Source of the DNA: Roseicitreum antarcticum
GTDB taxonomy: Bacteria > Pseudomonadota > Alphaproteobacteria > Rhodobacterales > Rhodobacteraceae
NCBI RefSeq assembly: GCF_014681765.1
Contig: NZ_CP061498.1
Span: forward strand, 2,059,501 to 2,123,500
DNA: 64,000 bases
Reading direction: 5' to 3'
The position numbers and the translations under genes are program-made. How positions within the stretch are numbered: position 1 is the stretch's first letter; every line of letters starts with the position of its first letter. Below are positions 47,037 to 57,233 of this stretch, one piece after another. The notes under the pieces are model-generated. The model was not told the DNA's origin. It did not search any database and saw only the letters and a list, made by a program, of their open reading frames with translations.

Positions 47037-47954
47037 TCAGTATCCTCTATCTGCGCTGGTATTTCGGCCTCGGTCCAGTTTATTGTTTGGGTTGATCATT
47101 TTATAGGCGGTGTTCCCAACCAATTCGAAATACTCTTTGGTTGAAGGTGAAAGTCGTTCGGAATGCCCAATGAAAAGATAACCTCCCTGGCGCAAGACAA
47201 GGCGAAATCCATTCCATATCTTAGTCTGTGTCTCTAAATCCATATATATCGCGACGTTGCGACAGAAAATCAGATCAAATTTTCCAGAAAACGGCCAGCT
47301 CTGTATCAGGTTCAATCGCCGAAAGGATACCAAATCTCTGATACCGGATTTTACAATATAGCGCGACTGGTCTGCGGTGGCATCAAATCCGATATCAAGG
47401 TACTGCTGAGGAATATCCTGTACGCTGGTCGTCAGATATGACCCAGCTTCAGCACGCTTCAGAATTTCCTGATCCACATCTGTCGCCAGGATCCGCACAT
47501 TATGGGAGAGGACATCTGGAAAAGCGCGGAAAATACATAGCGCAATACTATAAGCCTCTTCACCGCTCGAACAGGCGGCAGACCAAATGCGGATTCTGTC
47601 TCCCGCACGCGCCCTTTTTATCAGGTCTGGAAGAATGTCTTCACACAATATATCAAAGTGGTACTTTTCACGAAAAAAATGTGTCGTATTCGTCGTCAGT
47701 GCCGAAATAAGGTGATCACGTTCATCCGCCGATCTAGAGTTCCAAGCCATATCAAGATATGTCGAGAAACTATCGAAGCCGAGCGCCCGAATTCGGCCCG
47801 CAAGCCGTGAGAATACCATTGGTTCGTTCGCGTCGGACAACCGGATTCCGGTACTGTCATGAAGAAAGCTGGCTATGCGCGAAAAGTCTTCCATTGTGAA
47901 CGCAAGATCACGCTCCACCCCGATATTCTTGGCGCTGACGGTTATACCATTCAT
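47037..47954 (-). CDS. cheR: Chemotaxis protein methyltransferase CheR
   Basis: 305 residues. N-terminal helical domain, then the SAM-binding core ([20 protein letters not shown]) and [12 protein letters not shown]. It methylates glutamates of chemoreceptors. The interrupted receptor upstream ends in GWEDF, the type of C-terminal pentapeptide that docks CheR. Codons here are noticeably A/T-richer than in the flanking housekeeping genes. Overlaps cheW by four bases. Confidence 0.93.
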   Translation of the reverse strand: MNGITVSAKNIGVERDLAFTMEDFSRIASFLHDSTGIRLSDANEPMVFSRLAGRIRALGFDSFSTYLDMAWNSRSADERDHLISALTTNTTHFFREKYHFDILCEDILPDLIKRARAGDRIRIWSAACSSGEEAYSIALCIFRAFPDVLSHNVRILATDVDQEILKRAEAGSYLTTSVQDIPQQYLDIGFDATADQSRYIVKSGIRDLVSFRRLNLIQSWPFSGKFDLIFCRNVAIYMDLETQTKIWNGFRLVLRQGGYLFIGHSERLSPSTKEYFELVGNTAYKMINPNNKLDRGRNTSADRGY

Positions 47955-48424
47955 TGCGAATGGTCCTGTTGCGGAAGCTGCGGCAAGACTTGATGAATAT
48001 CAATAATGCGTAGCATCTGTTGATCAACTGCAATCACGCCCTCGATGAAGGTTTGCGCCGCACTGGATGTCACATCAGGGGTTGGCTGGATGGCCGACGG
48101 CGAAATCCCCAGTATGTCGGAGACGGCATCGACCAGAAACCCGACGGTCTGGTTCCCGACGACGCAGATGACAATCACATGGCGCGCATCCGGGTCAAGC
48201 GATGGCAAGCCCAACCGCGCCGCCAGGTCGACAATAGGAACAACCGAGCCGCGCAGATTGATGACGCCCAGAACGTAGGAAGGCGCATGCGGCAAGATCG
48301 TCGCGGGTGTCCAGCCGCGGATTTCACGCACCGACATGATGTCGACGCAGAAATCCTGCCCTCCCACCCGGAAGCTGACCAGCTCACGGGTCTCTGCGTG
48401 TAAACGCTCTGCTATCGCAACCAT
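47951..48424 (-). CDS. cheW: Chemotaxis coupling protein CheW
   Basis: 157 residues. SH3-like coupling protein: [46 protein letters not shown] and [12 protein letters not shown] are standard. It bridges receptors and CheA. Stop of cheA lies two bases before its start; overlaps cheR. Confidence 0.95.
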   Translation of the reverse strand: MVAIAERLHAETRELVSFRVGGQDFCVDIMSVREIRGWTPATILPHAPSYVLGVINLRGSVVPIVDLAARLGLPSLDPDARHVIVICVVGNQTVGFLVDAVSDILGISPSAIQPTPDVTSSAAQTFIEGVIAVDQQMLRIIDIHQVLPQLPQQDHSQ

Positions 48425-48425
48425 A

Positions 48426-50594
48426 TCAAAGTTCCTCTAAGCGCATCATTGAAGGGGACACTGACTCAGCCCGCACACGCAACGCGGCCTCTTCCGGATC
48501 AATGATCAGTGCAATTTTTCCGTCGCCAAGGATCGTTGCGGCGGCAACTCCCGGAACATGCCCGTAGTTTCCTTCCAAACCCTTAATGACCACCTGTCGC
48601 TGATCGTGAATACGATCAACAGCAAGTGCCCATCGTTCATTCTGACCCGACTCGACCAGCAGCAGCACCATTGATGTGTAGTCATCGCTTCGTTTGCGGT
48701 GGCCGAAGACCTCGGCCAGGTCGACGATCGGGACAAATGTGTCACGCACAGCCACAACCTGACCATTGGAAGCGACCTGATGGATATCTTTCGCCGACGG
48801 ACGCAGGGTCTCAATGATCGCAGTTATGGGAATCACCATCGTCTGACCGGCGACATCCACGACCATTCCGTCCAGCACCGCAAGGGTTAGGGGTAGGCTG
48901 ATCGACAGGGTTGTGCCCTGCCCAGGCACCGACGCGATGTTCACCCTGCCACCCAGATTGTGGATCGAACTGCGAACGACATCCATACCAACCCCGCGGC
49001 CGGACAGGTCGGTGACCTCCCGCGCGGTTGAAAAGCCCGGCAAAAACAAAAGTTTATCAATTTCATTGTCGGACAGAGCACTTTCCGGGGGGATTAATCC
49101 CTTGTCGATGGCAATCTGCCGCACCTTTGGCCGGTTAATGCCGCCGCCATCGTCTGATACCTCTATCAACACACGGCCCGAGCGATGAGCCGCTGAAAGT
49201 TTCACACGCCCGGTTTCTGGCTTGCCAGCGGCGCGACGTACCTCGGCCAGCTCCAATCCGTGATCTACCGAATTTCGGATGATATGCGTCAAAGGGTCAA
49301 CCAGGCGTTCGATAACGGTTTTGTCGACCTCCGTGGCTTCACCCTCAGTCTCGAAACGGACCACTTTTCCAGAGATGTCGGATGCCTCCCGCAGGATCCG
49401 CGCCATCCGCTGAAACAACGGCTTCACGGATTGCGCGCGGATTGCCATAACATTCTCTTGAATTTCTCGCGCAAGGTTCTTGAATTCATCCAGTCCAGAA
49501 ATGACATCGGGCGACTTTGACAGCCCGGCATCCTGAACGCATTGCGAAAGTACGGCCTGGTTGATAACCAACTCACCCACGATGTTGATCAACCGATCAA
49601 CCAGTTCAAGGTCGACCCGAACTGTACCCTGAAAGCCGGCGGCGGCCTTCGTAGGCTTGTCGGAACCCGCGCCGCCCCGCGATCTGGAAGGTGGCGGGCT
49701 TGGCGGGCTATCTTGTCGCGCGCCAGCCGAATCCGGCTGCGGTGTTGCCGCAGTATCGACTACCTCGGGTGCCCGCCCGACGTCGACAATCTGCGGTTCC
49801 GATGGTTTTGTCGTTATGTCTTCGGCGCCTTCCTCACGCGTGATCTCCAGGCTGCATGCACCGTCAACAAATTCAAACACCTCTCGGATGGCTTCTTCGG
49901 AATCGCTGGTGCGCAATATCAACAACCAGGTGAAATAGGAATCAGCGCAGTCAAGATCGTCCAACCTGGGCAATGCATCCGTATCGACCTTGACCGACAG
50001 GGAGCCAAGCTCTGCCAGCGCGCGGAACAGATGCACCGGATCATTGCCATTGGCAAACAGTCGTTTTGTCGCGGAGAATACGATCGTAAATGTACTTTCA
50101 GCCGCCGGTCCAAAATCAAACGCAAGCGCAAGAGGTTGAAACCCAAAATCCGGTTCCTCTGCCGGGCCACCAGCGACAGCACTGGACTGAGCTGCGACGG
50201 AACTACCGGAGATCTGCGCCAGTTTTTCCAACAGATCAGCGCCGACACTGGTGTTGATTTCGGTATTGTCACGCGCGACCACGACAAGTGCTGACAGATG
50301 ATCAGCCGAGCGAAGTAGAATCTTCATCACCGCATCTGTCGCAGACAACCGACCCGACCGCATCTCGTCCAAGGCTGTTTCAAACTGATGGGCAAATTTT
50401 ACCAAGGCGTCGAGACCAAATGCGGCCGCACCGCCCTTGATGGAATGAACTGCGCGAAAAACCGAGTTTACAGTCTCCGGATCTACCGCATCGCCTGGCG
50501 TATCGGTGATCTCGGTCAGCCCATCGTCCAGCATCTCCAGGAGCTCCTCGCACTCTTGGAAGAATGTCTGTCGAATATCTGATGAAGATGTCAT
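48426..50594 (-). CDS. cheA: Chemotaxis histidine kinase CheA
   Basis: 722 residues. P1 domain with phosphorylatable His50 in [15 protein letters not shown]. After a linker, the P3 dimerisation helix pair ([21 protein letters not shown]), the P4 kinase with N-box [11 protein letters not shown] and G-boxes VSDDGGGIN and GRGVGMDVV, then the CheW-like P5. The region between P1 and P3 is long and Pro/Ser-rich near residues 290-320 ([15 protein letters not shown]). Confidence 0.95.
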   Translation of the reverse strand: MTSSSDIRQTFFQECEELLEMLDDGLTEITDTPGDAVDPETVNSVFRAVHSIKGGAAAFGLDALVKFAHQFETALDEMRSGRLSATDAVMKILLRSADHLSALVVVARDNTEINTSVGADLLEKLAQISGSSVAAQSSAVAGGPAEEPDFGFQPLALAFDFGPAAESTFTIVFSATKRLFANGNDPVHLFRALAELGSLSVKVDTDALPRLDDLDCADSYFTWLLILRTSDSEEAIREVFEFVDGACSLEITREEGAEDITTKPSEPQIVDVGRAPEVVDTAATPQPDSAGARQDSPPSPPPSRSRGGAGSDKPTKAAAGFQGTVRVDLELVDRLINIVGELVINQAVLSQCVQDAGLSKSPDVISGLDEFKNLAREIQENVMAIRAQSVKPLFQRMARILREASDISGKVVRFETEGEATEVDKTVIERLVDPLTHIIRNSVDHGLELAEVRRAAGKPETGRVKLSAAHRSGRVLIEVSDDGGGINRPKVRQIAIDKGLIPPESALSDNEIDKLLFLPGFSTAREVTDLSGRGVGMDVVRSSIHNLGGRVNIASVPGQGTTLSISLPLTLAVLDGMVVDVAGQTMVIPITAIIETLRPSAKDIHQVASNGQVVAVRDTFVPIVDLAEVFGHRKRSDDYTSMVLLLVESGQNERWALAVDRIHDQRQVVIKGLEGNYGHVPGVAAATILGDGKIALIIDPEEAALRVRAESVSPSMMRLEEL

Positions 50595-50601
50595 TCTTAC
50601 C

Positions 50602-50970
50602 TCAATGCGATGAAACTCGTCTGATTGCGGAAACCAACTTTACGTCGTCGAAGGGCTTAACAATCCAGCCCGTCGCGCCACTATTGCGGGCGCGCTCTTT
50701 AAGATCGGGCGCGCTCTCAGTCGTCAACACCAGTATCGGTACTGCCGAGAAAACTGGTCCAGAGCGAATTGCCTCAATAACGCCAAAGCCATCCAGGCGC
50801 GGCATGTTGATATCTGTTATAACGACCTGGGGTGAGACTTTTGACAGTTGCTCCAAACCGTCCACACCATCGACCGCGACATGGACCTCGAAACCGGCAT
50901 TCAATAACGCTTCTCTCAACATTTCCCGGATCGTTCGGGAATCATCGATCGCAAGTATGACAATTGACAC
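50602..50970 (-). CDS. cheY: CheY response regulator (first)
   Basis: 122 residues. Receiver with acidic pair IDDSRT near residue 9, phospho-acceptor Asp53 in ITDINMPRLDG, Thr in LVLTTES and Lys in GWIVKPF. Directly upstream of cheA, the position of CheY1 in Rhizobium operons. GTG start; the stop of the STAS gene overlaps it by one base. Confidence 0.92.
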   Translation of the reverse strand: MSIVILAIDDSRTIREMLREALLNAGFEVHVAVDGVDGLEQLSKVSPQVVITDINMPRLDGFGVIEAIRSGPVFSAVPILVLTTESAPDLKERARNSGATGWIVKPFDDVKLVSAIRRVSSH

Positions 50971-51242
50971 TATATTAACCCTTCTGTTCTGAAGTCGCTA
51001 TCCAGACCAAGGCACTCAAACTCTGCATGAAGTGCGGCAGATGCCTTCAATTCAAAAAGGCTGCTGCCAGCGTTCCACTCCCGCGCCATGGCAAGAAGAA
51101 TCTGCGCCAGAAGTGTCCCGCCAGACACCACTTCAGTGCCGTCAATGGAAACGGGAAGACCTCGGAAGTTCTTCAGGTTTTCATAGAATTCTTGCGCTCC
51201 AACATGATCAATTCTTTGCTGTAGTTTTACGGTCTCGGTCAT
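50970..51242 (-). CDS. STAS-domain chemotaxis protein (CheX/CheS position)
   Basis: 90 residues, single STAS-like domain (LPVSIDGTEVVSGGTLLAQILLAMAREW). It sits between cheD and cheY1, matching the place of the small protein upstream of cheY1 in Sinorhizobium (CheS) and Caulobacter (CheX). CheS aids the CheA-CheY1 phosphate sink there; whether this protein does so is inferred from position. Confidence 0.75.
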   Translation of the reverse strand: MTETVKLQQRIDHVGAQEFYENLKNFRGLPVSIDGTEVVSGGTLLAQILLAMAREWNAGSSLFELKASAALHAEFECLGLDSDFRTEGLI

Positions 51243-51320
51243 AAAATGCAGATCCTTTCATCGAATGCATGAGGCAGCGCGCTTGCCGCCAATACCACGC
51301 ACGCCCCCAGTGGTATTTTC

Positions 51321-51869
51321 TCAGAATATTGTGATGCCATCGTCGTCGTTCGATTTGCCAACGGAGCTTCTTGAAACTAAAACCTCAGAGCTTCGAACAA
51401 TCATTTGTCGCGCCTGCCCTGTCGTCGGGACATATCTGATTCGTCTTGCGTCAGTTCCGCCTAGGCTTTTTGCCACACACCTTATTCCTTCATTCACCAG
51501 AAATTTTTGTGCAAACTCCATATTTGCCGGGCCAATCTTTCCAAGCCCGTCATGCATCATCGCACCACCGAAAAGTTTCGCTTCCATCCGGTCCTTCCGG
51601 GCTCCCATTTTCAGCAACCCGTTGATCAGAAGTTCCATAGCATGGGACCCGTAGCGCATCTGCTGCCGTTCATCGGGACTTCCTTCGGGAAGCAAGAAGT
51701 GGTTCATCCCTCCCACGCCACGGACCGGATCGGTGATACACGTCGCGACACAGGATCCCAGAATTGTGGTCAACACCGTATTCGGCTCGTCCGATACGAA
51801 CTGGCTGCCCTGGACCACATGGATTACGTTGAAAATCCCGCGATCAATCCTTTCTTGATTTTCAAACAC
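51321..51869 (-). CDS. cheD: Chemoreceptor glutamine deamidase CheD
   Basis: 182 residues. The catalytic Cys40 is in TTILGSCVATCITD and His57 in GGMNHFLLPEG; RIRYVPTTGQARQ follows near the C terminus. CheD deamidates receptor glutamines and tunes adaptation. GTG start. Placed between the interrupted receptor and the STAS gene. Confidence 0.92.
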   Translation of the reverse strand: MFENQERIDRGIFNVIHVVQGSQFVSDEPNTVLTTILGSCVATCITDPVRGVGGMNHFLLPEGSPDERQQMRYGSHAMELLINGLLKMGARKDRMEAKLFGGAMMHDGLGKIGPANMEFAQKFLVNEGIRCVAKSLGGTDARRIRYVPTTGQARQMIVRSSEVLVSRSSVGKSNDDDGITIF

Positions 51870-51933
51870 TTGTGCGCACCAATCTGTTCACTGCCATTTT
51901 CGTCGCTCGAAGAGCCCGTATCGTTGGGCGCGA

Positions 51934-54510
51934 TCAGAAATCCTCCCAGCCCTCAACTTCAGCCGGTTGCGCGGCAGCGGCACTGCCCCCGGCACTCCGG
52001 GCGCGCGCCATGGGCCGGGACATTTTTGCACTTTTCGCCTTCTGGGGACGGTCGGTCGCCTTGGCCCGCTCTGCACTGCTGGCACGGTCGACCTTGAAGT
52101 GGGATACGATCTCGACCAACGAAACAGCGTCCTTGGTCAGCCCCTCGCTTGCTGCGGTGGTCTCTTCAAGCCGCGCCGCGTTTTGCTGTGTCGACTGATC
52201 CAATTGGTTGACGGCACTGTTGATCTCGACAAGGTTTGCAGATTGCTGGCGCGACGTGACGGCAATATCCGAGACCAGCCCCGCAATTTCGGTAACGGAC
52301 CCAACGATTTGGCGCAGCGCATCACCGGTTTTCCCAACCAGATCGACCCCGCGCTTGACCTGCGTACCGCTGTTGGCGATCAGATCGTTGATCTCACGCG
52401 CAGCGTCGGATGAACGCTGTGCAAGTGCCCTCACCTCGGACGCGACAACTGCGAACCCGCGGCCCGCATCCCCTGCCCGCGCGGCCTCGACGCCGGCGTT
52501 CAGCGCAAGCAGGTTTGTCTGGAACGCGATATCATCGATCACTTTGATGATGGAGGTGATCCGGTCGGACGAGCTTGCGATCTGATCCATGGCCGAGACG
52601 GTTTCGATCACGACCTGGCCACTGCTTTCGGCGCTGGCCTTGGCATCGCGCACGGCCATGTCGGCTTTTGTCGCACCGTCCGCCGTGGATTTCACCGACG
52701 ATGTCAGATTGTCGAGGGCGGCCGCCGTCTGCTCCAGTGTTGCGGCGGTGCTTTCCGTCCGGCGAGACAGACTGTCAGCCGTTGCGCTGATGTCACGCGC
52801 TTCGTTGCTGATGTTCTCGGCGTTCATCGCGATCTCTAGCAAGGCGCGGGACAGATTTTCGACCATGTCATTGTAGTCCCGCCGAAGATCTTCGTAGGTG
52901 CCTGCGAACGGCTGCTCGATACGTACAGTCAGATCCCCCGCATTCAGGTTCTTGAGGCCTTGGCGCAGCGCTTCTACGACCGCGCTCTGCTCACGCTCGT
53001 CTGCGGCTTGGCGCGCACGCGCGCTGTGCAGTTCAGCCTGTTCTTTCGTGACATCTTTGCCAAGCAGAAGCAGACGAATTGCCTTTCCATTGTAGTCCTT
53101 AACGCAGGTCAGGCTGCCATCCACGGTGCTGCTCGCGCCGCCGCTTGTGCTAAACAGCAACATCCCAATATGCGCCGAGCTTTGAATGGCCTTCTCCATG
53201 ATGGCGCCGCAGTCCTTGGATTTGTCGGCACTCGATGTCAGAATCTGTTGCAACGTTTTCTTGAGTATCTCGTTTTCCGAAAATCCGAGGCTTTTCAGAA
53301 ACTGTCCGTTCGACCCGATGCAACGGCCATCCAGCGCGAATTCCGCCTTAATCTGGGTGCTGTCGATCGCTTCGATGATCGCGCCGTTCAGGCGGCTTTC
53401 GGTCACGTCAATCCACTCCAGCACATAGCCGACCTGGTCGCCCTTGACGTCGCGGATACCCGTTACGGAAAGGGAAATCCGTGCATCGCCGAACGCCACC
53501 ACCGTGTTGAATGTCGAACTCCCAATGGAACGCATCTTTGCGCGAATATGCTCACTGTTGTTCTTGTGGAAATGGTCCACGGATCTGCCAACGATGTCGT
53601 CGGGGTCGAAATCCGGGCGCACCAGGCGGATACCCTCTGCATGATGGCGAAACAGCTCGGTCATCTTGGGGTTGAGATAGTTCACCACCATCTTGTCATC
53701 CGTGATCATGATGCACGAAGAGGAACCGGTGAAGGCCGCGCTCTTGAAGGTGCTTTCAATTTCGGCGGCAAGACCCTGCTTCAACAGTTCTCGCAAATCC
53801 TCCAGCGCTTTGCCGATCGCGCCGATCTCATCATTGCGGTCGGCAGCAGCAGCCTCAACACTATAGTCTTTGCGGCTCAGCGCCGACACAACACCCTTCA
53901 TCTGCTTGAGCGGCAACGCGACGGTGCGCCGGAACAGCAGCATCATGAAGGCGACCGCCATCACAAACAGCACGAGCCCCACCAGCAAGGCGCGTAGCTT
54001 CTCGCCGACAACCTCAGCCCTCAGTATGTCCGATGTCCATTGCGCCGCGACCGCGCCAGCGACGCTTCAGTCCTCACCAAAGAACGTCGGCACCGCGATC
54101 GAGAACCCGTCTTCAGAAGTAACTTGGCCCCCCGATGCGATCGCGCGCTGTGCCAGCGCCTGAAGCTCGCTCTGGGTGCTTGTCCCATCAGCGACACTGG
54201 CAACCGTCGCGCCGTCGGCGGACACCGCGATGACCGTGCGCACCGCACCCTCGGCATCGGCCATCTGGGCAGCAAGCTGTTCGTCGATAGCGTCGATTCG
54301 GGCGAAACGAATGGCGCCACTCACCTGACGCGCAAGCGCTGCCGTGTTGCTTTGCGCCTGATTTCGGATCTGGGTATCGACCAGCCCCATGAGGGTAAAC
54401 CAGTTGAGCACCGACAAGGTGCCAATGACGATACCCACAGACAGGACAAGCGCCGCTGCGATCTTGATGAAAATTGAATTCAACCGTGGGGTTTCTACCG
54501 ATGGAGACAT
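51934..54510 (-). pseudogene. Methyl-accepting chemotaxis protein interrupted by one in-frame TGA
   Basis: Two open segments in the same frame (54510-54070 and 54066-51934) are split only by TGA at 54067-54069, codon 148. Joined, they give a standard receptor of about 858 residues: membrane segment near residue 15, a periplasmic domain of about 125 residues, a second membrane segment just after the stop, HAMP, two PAS domains (ITDDKMVVNYLNPKMTELF and AEFALDGRCIGSNGQFLKSLGF), and a signalling hairpin (DIAFQTNLLALNAGVEAARA). It ends in GWEDF. Around the stop the text reads FFGED-stop-SVAGAVA; Gly (GGA) would fit. It may be a recent nonsense allele, a readthrough site, or a sequencing error. An ATG at 54525 is an alternative start. 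Confidence 0.85.
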
Positions 54511-54568
54511 TCCGGGGTTCCTCATGGGCCTGGCTTAAGTGATGATGATCTGGCGATGGTGTTGGAGG

Positions 54569-55132
54569 TCAGAACATCTCGGCATTCAGGCCGATGGTGA
54601 CTGCACCTGTCGGAATGCCCGAGGTCGGATCGACAACCGTGAAGGAAACCTGCATCTGGTACGACTGGACGGATTCATCGAATTCCACGTCCGAGACATG
54701 AATGGCATCGGGCCCCACCATGAATGTCTCTTGGTGCTTCGCCTCATCCCCCTGGTAAATGTCCGACGTGACATCGCTGATCGCGACGTTCAGGCCTTTG
54801 GCATCCATGACGATGACCTCGGTCACAAGGCCACCGGTGGCCTCGACTTGTGCGCGCAGATAGTCTGACACCGCACTGCCCAGAATCCTGTCGATCAGAA
54901 TGCTGTTCGTGCCGACCTCCGCCGTCCACTGGGCATCAAGCGCAAGGATTTCATTCTGCGTCATCCCTGCGGTCCGGGCATTGGATGCGGCGATAGCGTC
55001 AAGAACCTGCGGAACCGAAAACCAGTCCCGGACCTCCGAATTCACATAGGCGGTGACACTTGATTCCATTGCCGCTGCGGGGCCGATCGTCGCAGCAAGT
55101 GCAATGAAAGAGGCAAGACCAAGGTGTTTCAT
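54569..55132 (-). CDS. Secreted PDC-like (Cache-like) sensor protein
   Basis: 187 residues. Signal peptide of about 21 residues ending AAA. The mature part looks like a free-standing periplasmic PDC/Cache ligand domain: VTEVIVMDAKGLNVAISDVTSDIYQGDEAK, then DESVQSYQMQVSFTVVDP and IPTGAVTIGLN. No membrane anchor or signalling part. It is the first gene of the chemotaxis operon, 44 bp before the receptor, so it may deliver a ligand signal to that receptor. Role inferred. Confidence 0.7.
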   Translation of the reverse strand: MKHLGLASFIALAATIGPAAAMESSVTAYVNSEVRDWFSVPQVLDAIAASNARTAGMTQNEILALDAQWTAEVGTNSILIDRILGSAVSDYLRAQVEATGGLVTEVIVMDAKGLNVAISDVTSDIYQGDEAKHQETFMVGPDAIHVSDVEFDESVQSYQMQVSFTVVDPTSGIPTGAVTIGLNAEMF

Positions 55133-56462
55133 TTTAGACTTCCATCATTTTAAGGGGGACTGAATCGCTGTCCGACCTACTGTAGGGATCAAAACTTAAT
55201 GATCGGCTTACGGGCGGAATCGCGGCAGACGGCGAGGCCTCTTGGCCCAGGCCGCCACAACCGCACCGTACCGGCGACACCCCTCAGGCCGAGACAGATG
55301 GCGGCAGGGCAGAGCGGGCGACTTGCGCTGACAAGCTGCTGCGCCGCAGTGCAAAACCTGTCATAAAGCCATGTTTTTTGGGCGATTTCGGCGACCGTTG
55401 ATCAGGCGGGGGAACACCCGCAACGGGGGGCGCCCACGCAACGACAGAAGTTCTTGAGCCGGGGAGGTTGCACAGAAGGCGACCCGAAAAGGCGGAAGCT
55501 GCGGCACACGCGTGCCCAACTGGCCCCGATAAAACTTGAGCTATCGTTAATAAATGTGAAAATTGGGCCCTGTTGGTCGGCTTTCTTGATCGCACGGATG
55601 CCCCCTCTCGGCGGCATCACAGCAAGAAAGCGGATCCATGCCACCAAGGCAGCGTGCGAACCGCGCAGAGGTTGATGCGGGCGGGAAACCCACGATGCTT
55701 GAACCTTTGGCAAAACGATATTGAGGACCTCCGTATCCCCTAAGATTGCCAGAGCACCGGATGAGCGCTTCGGTCCCGTCTCGACCCGCCATTGCGGTCT
55801 CCAACCACAGCAAGTGTGCGTGGTAATACCTGTCGCAAGACAGGGTAGCCCGCATTGGCGTGGGCGGCGTTCCAACGCCAAGGGCAATACCGTCACTGCG
55901 CGGATCATGCGCGCCCGTGATACCGTTCCGACCAGCCAAGATACGACCCAGCCAAGATACGGGCAGCTTGCCCGCAGAGCGGATCATGATCGGGCAATGC
56001 CGCGACACTGTGGTTGCGCATCATCTTCGGCGCGCGGGTGTCGCTCTTGATCGCGCTGGCCGTCGTGTTTTTCTCAGGGATTGTCGGTGTCGTTCTGGGG
56101 CTCGTATCGGGTTATTTCCGGCGCTGGGTAGATTCCGGGATCCAGAAACTACCGGAAGTTTTCTGGGCCTTGCCGCTGAGTTCCAAACTCATTGAGTTTC
56201 GCAGCAAGGAAATGGCCGGTGCGGCTGGCACTGCGGCGAAAAAAGAAGTCTCCCCGCATCTGTCACATCCCCTGGCGGCGCACATAGGAAAATCCAACTG
56301 CAGACCATCGGTCCCGTGCGTAAGCTTCAGACTGGCATTGAGTGCGGCGGATAACCGGCACTGGACCGCTGACCGAACTTGACCGTTGCGGCAGGATCAA
56401 TCAACTTTTACCCTCAGCAACAGTCCCGCCTTTTCAACGTGCGCCGAACAAAGCGCGCAACG
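55133..56462. other. Degenerate intergenic region without an intact gene
   Basis: About 1.3 kb between the chemotaxis operon and the transporter operon. Open frames here are short, overlap on both strands and resemble no family I know. It contains a permease fragment (given separately) and a 14-bp direct repeat, CCAGCCAAGATACG, at 55932-55945 and 55948-55961. No transposase remnant was recognised. Confidence 0.7.
55984..56180 (+). pseudogene. Fragment of an ABC peptide-transporter permease (DppC/OppC type)
   Basis: The plus-strand frame from about 56008 reads LRIIFGARVSLLIALAVVFF, then GVVLGLVSGYFRRWVDS and VFWALPL, which matches the first membrane segment and periplasmic turn of DppC-type permeases. 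The preceding bases resemble the usual GTDHxGRDxLSR segment after small changes. Both ends are lost; after about 56175 similarity stops. It differs in sequence from the intact dppC-like gene at 59.3-60.1 kb, so it is not a recent duplicate of it. Confidence 0.65.
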
Positions 56463-57233
56463 TCATTCGTCTGCGAGCGCCGGGCGGTTCGGCCCACCCA
56501 TCGTGCCAGCACGAAGACTGACGGCGTGGCGATCTTGCTCCAGAAACCAGCTGTCGAGCAGCTTGTTGATGCGGTCGGGGTGTTCCAGCGGCGGGCAATG
56601 GCCACACTTCGCCAGCGCGACAAGCCGTGCCCCAGGAACAAGCTTGTGCATTTCAACTGAAAACGCTGTATCAATCACCGGGTCGCATTCACCTGTCACG
56701 ATCAAGGTCGGACAGGCTAACCCGGGCAGCAGAGGGCGCATATCGCGGCGGGCGATGATCGCGGATTGTTGCGCCGTCAGCGCATCCAGGCCAAGGGCGA
56801 CCGAGGCATCGGCCATGGCAGCGAATACGTCAGGCGACAGTGTTATCGGATCGTGAACGCAGGCTGTCATCGTCTCGCCGTGATCGGCACGAAGGCCGAT
56901 CTTGGCCGCTTTCTGAAGCCGCTCCTCGCGGCGCAGGCGCGAACCGTCGGTTTCGGGGCGGGCGCTTGTCGCGATGAGTGTCAGGCTTTGCACCCTGTCC
57001 GCTGCGGCTTCCATCACCTCAAGCGCGATGTACCCGCCCATCGACCACCCCACCAAGTGGAATGCACCGGGGCACTGGTCCAGCACGTGACCGGCCATCG
57101 CAGCGATCGAGGGCAGGTCGTGATAGCCATCGGGCACGATCACGGAACGATCCCCTGCAAGATGCGCTATCTGATGGGTCCAGGAGGCGCGGTCGGCCTG
57201 CAAGCCCGGTATCAAGACGACCGCGTCACCCAT
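56463..57233 (-). CDS. Alpha/beta hydrolase
   Basis: 256 residues. Nucleophile elbow GWSMGG, acid residue region LIVTGECDPVID and catalytic His in KCGHCPPLEHPDRI. The lid and length are like enol-lactonases or esterases of the 3-oxoadipate enol-lactonase group. ATG at 57231-57233 overlaps the end of the ATPase gene, so it belongs to the transporter operon and may process the imported compound. Substrate unknown. Confidence 0.85.
   Translation of the reverse strand: MGDAVVLIPGLQADRASWTHQIAHLAGDRSVIVPDGYHDLPSIAAMAGHVLDQCPGAFHLVGWSMGGYIALEVMEAAADRVQSLTLIATSARPETDGSRLRREERLQKAAKIGLRADHGETMTACVHDPITLSPDVFAAMADASVALGLDALTAQQSAIIARRDMRPLLPGLACPTLIVTGECDPVIDTAFSVEMHKLVPGARLVALAKCGHCPPLEHPDRINKLLDSWFLEQDRHAVSLRAGTMGGPNRPALADE

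Noticed and set aside
54040-54090. TGA in the chemoreceptor as a selenocysteine codon
   Set aside because: Chemoreceptors are not known selenoproteins, the position is not catalytic, and I could not make a convincing SECIS hairpin right after the TGA.
55133-56462. Insertion sequence or integrase remnant
   Set aside because: No DDE, tyrosine or serine recombinase motif and no terminal inverted repeats were seen; only a permease fragment is recognisable.
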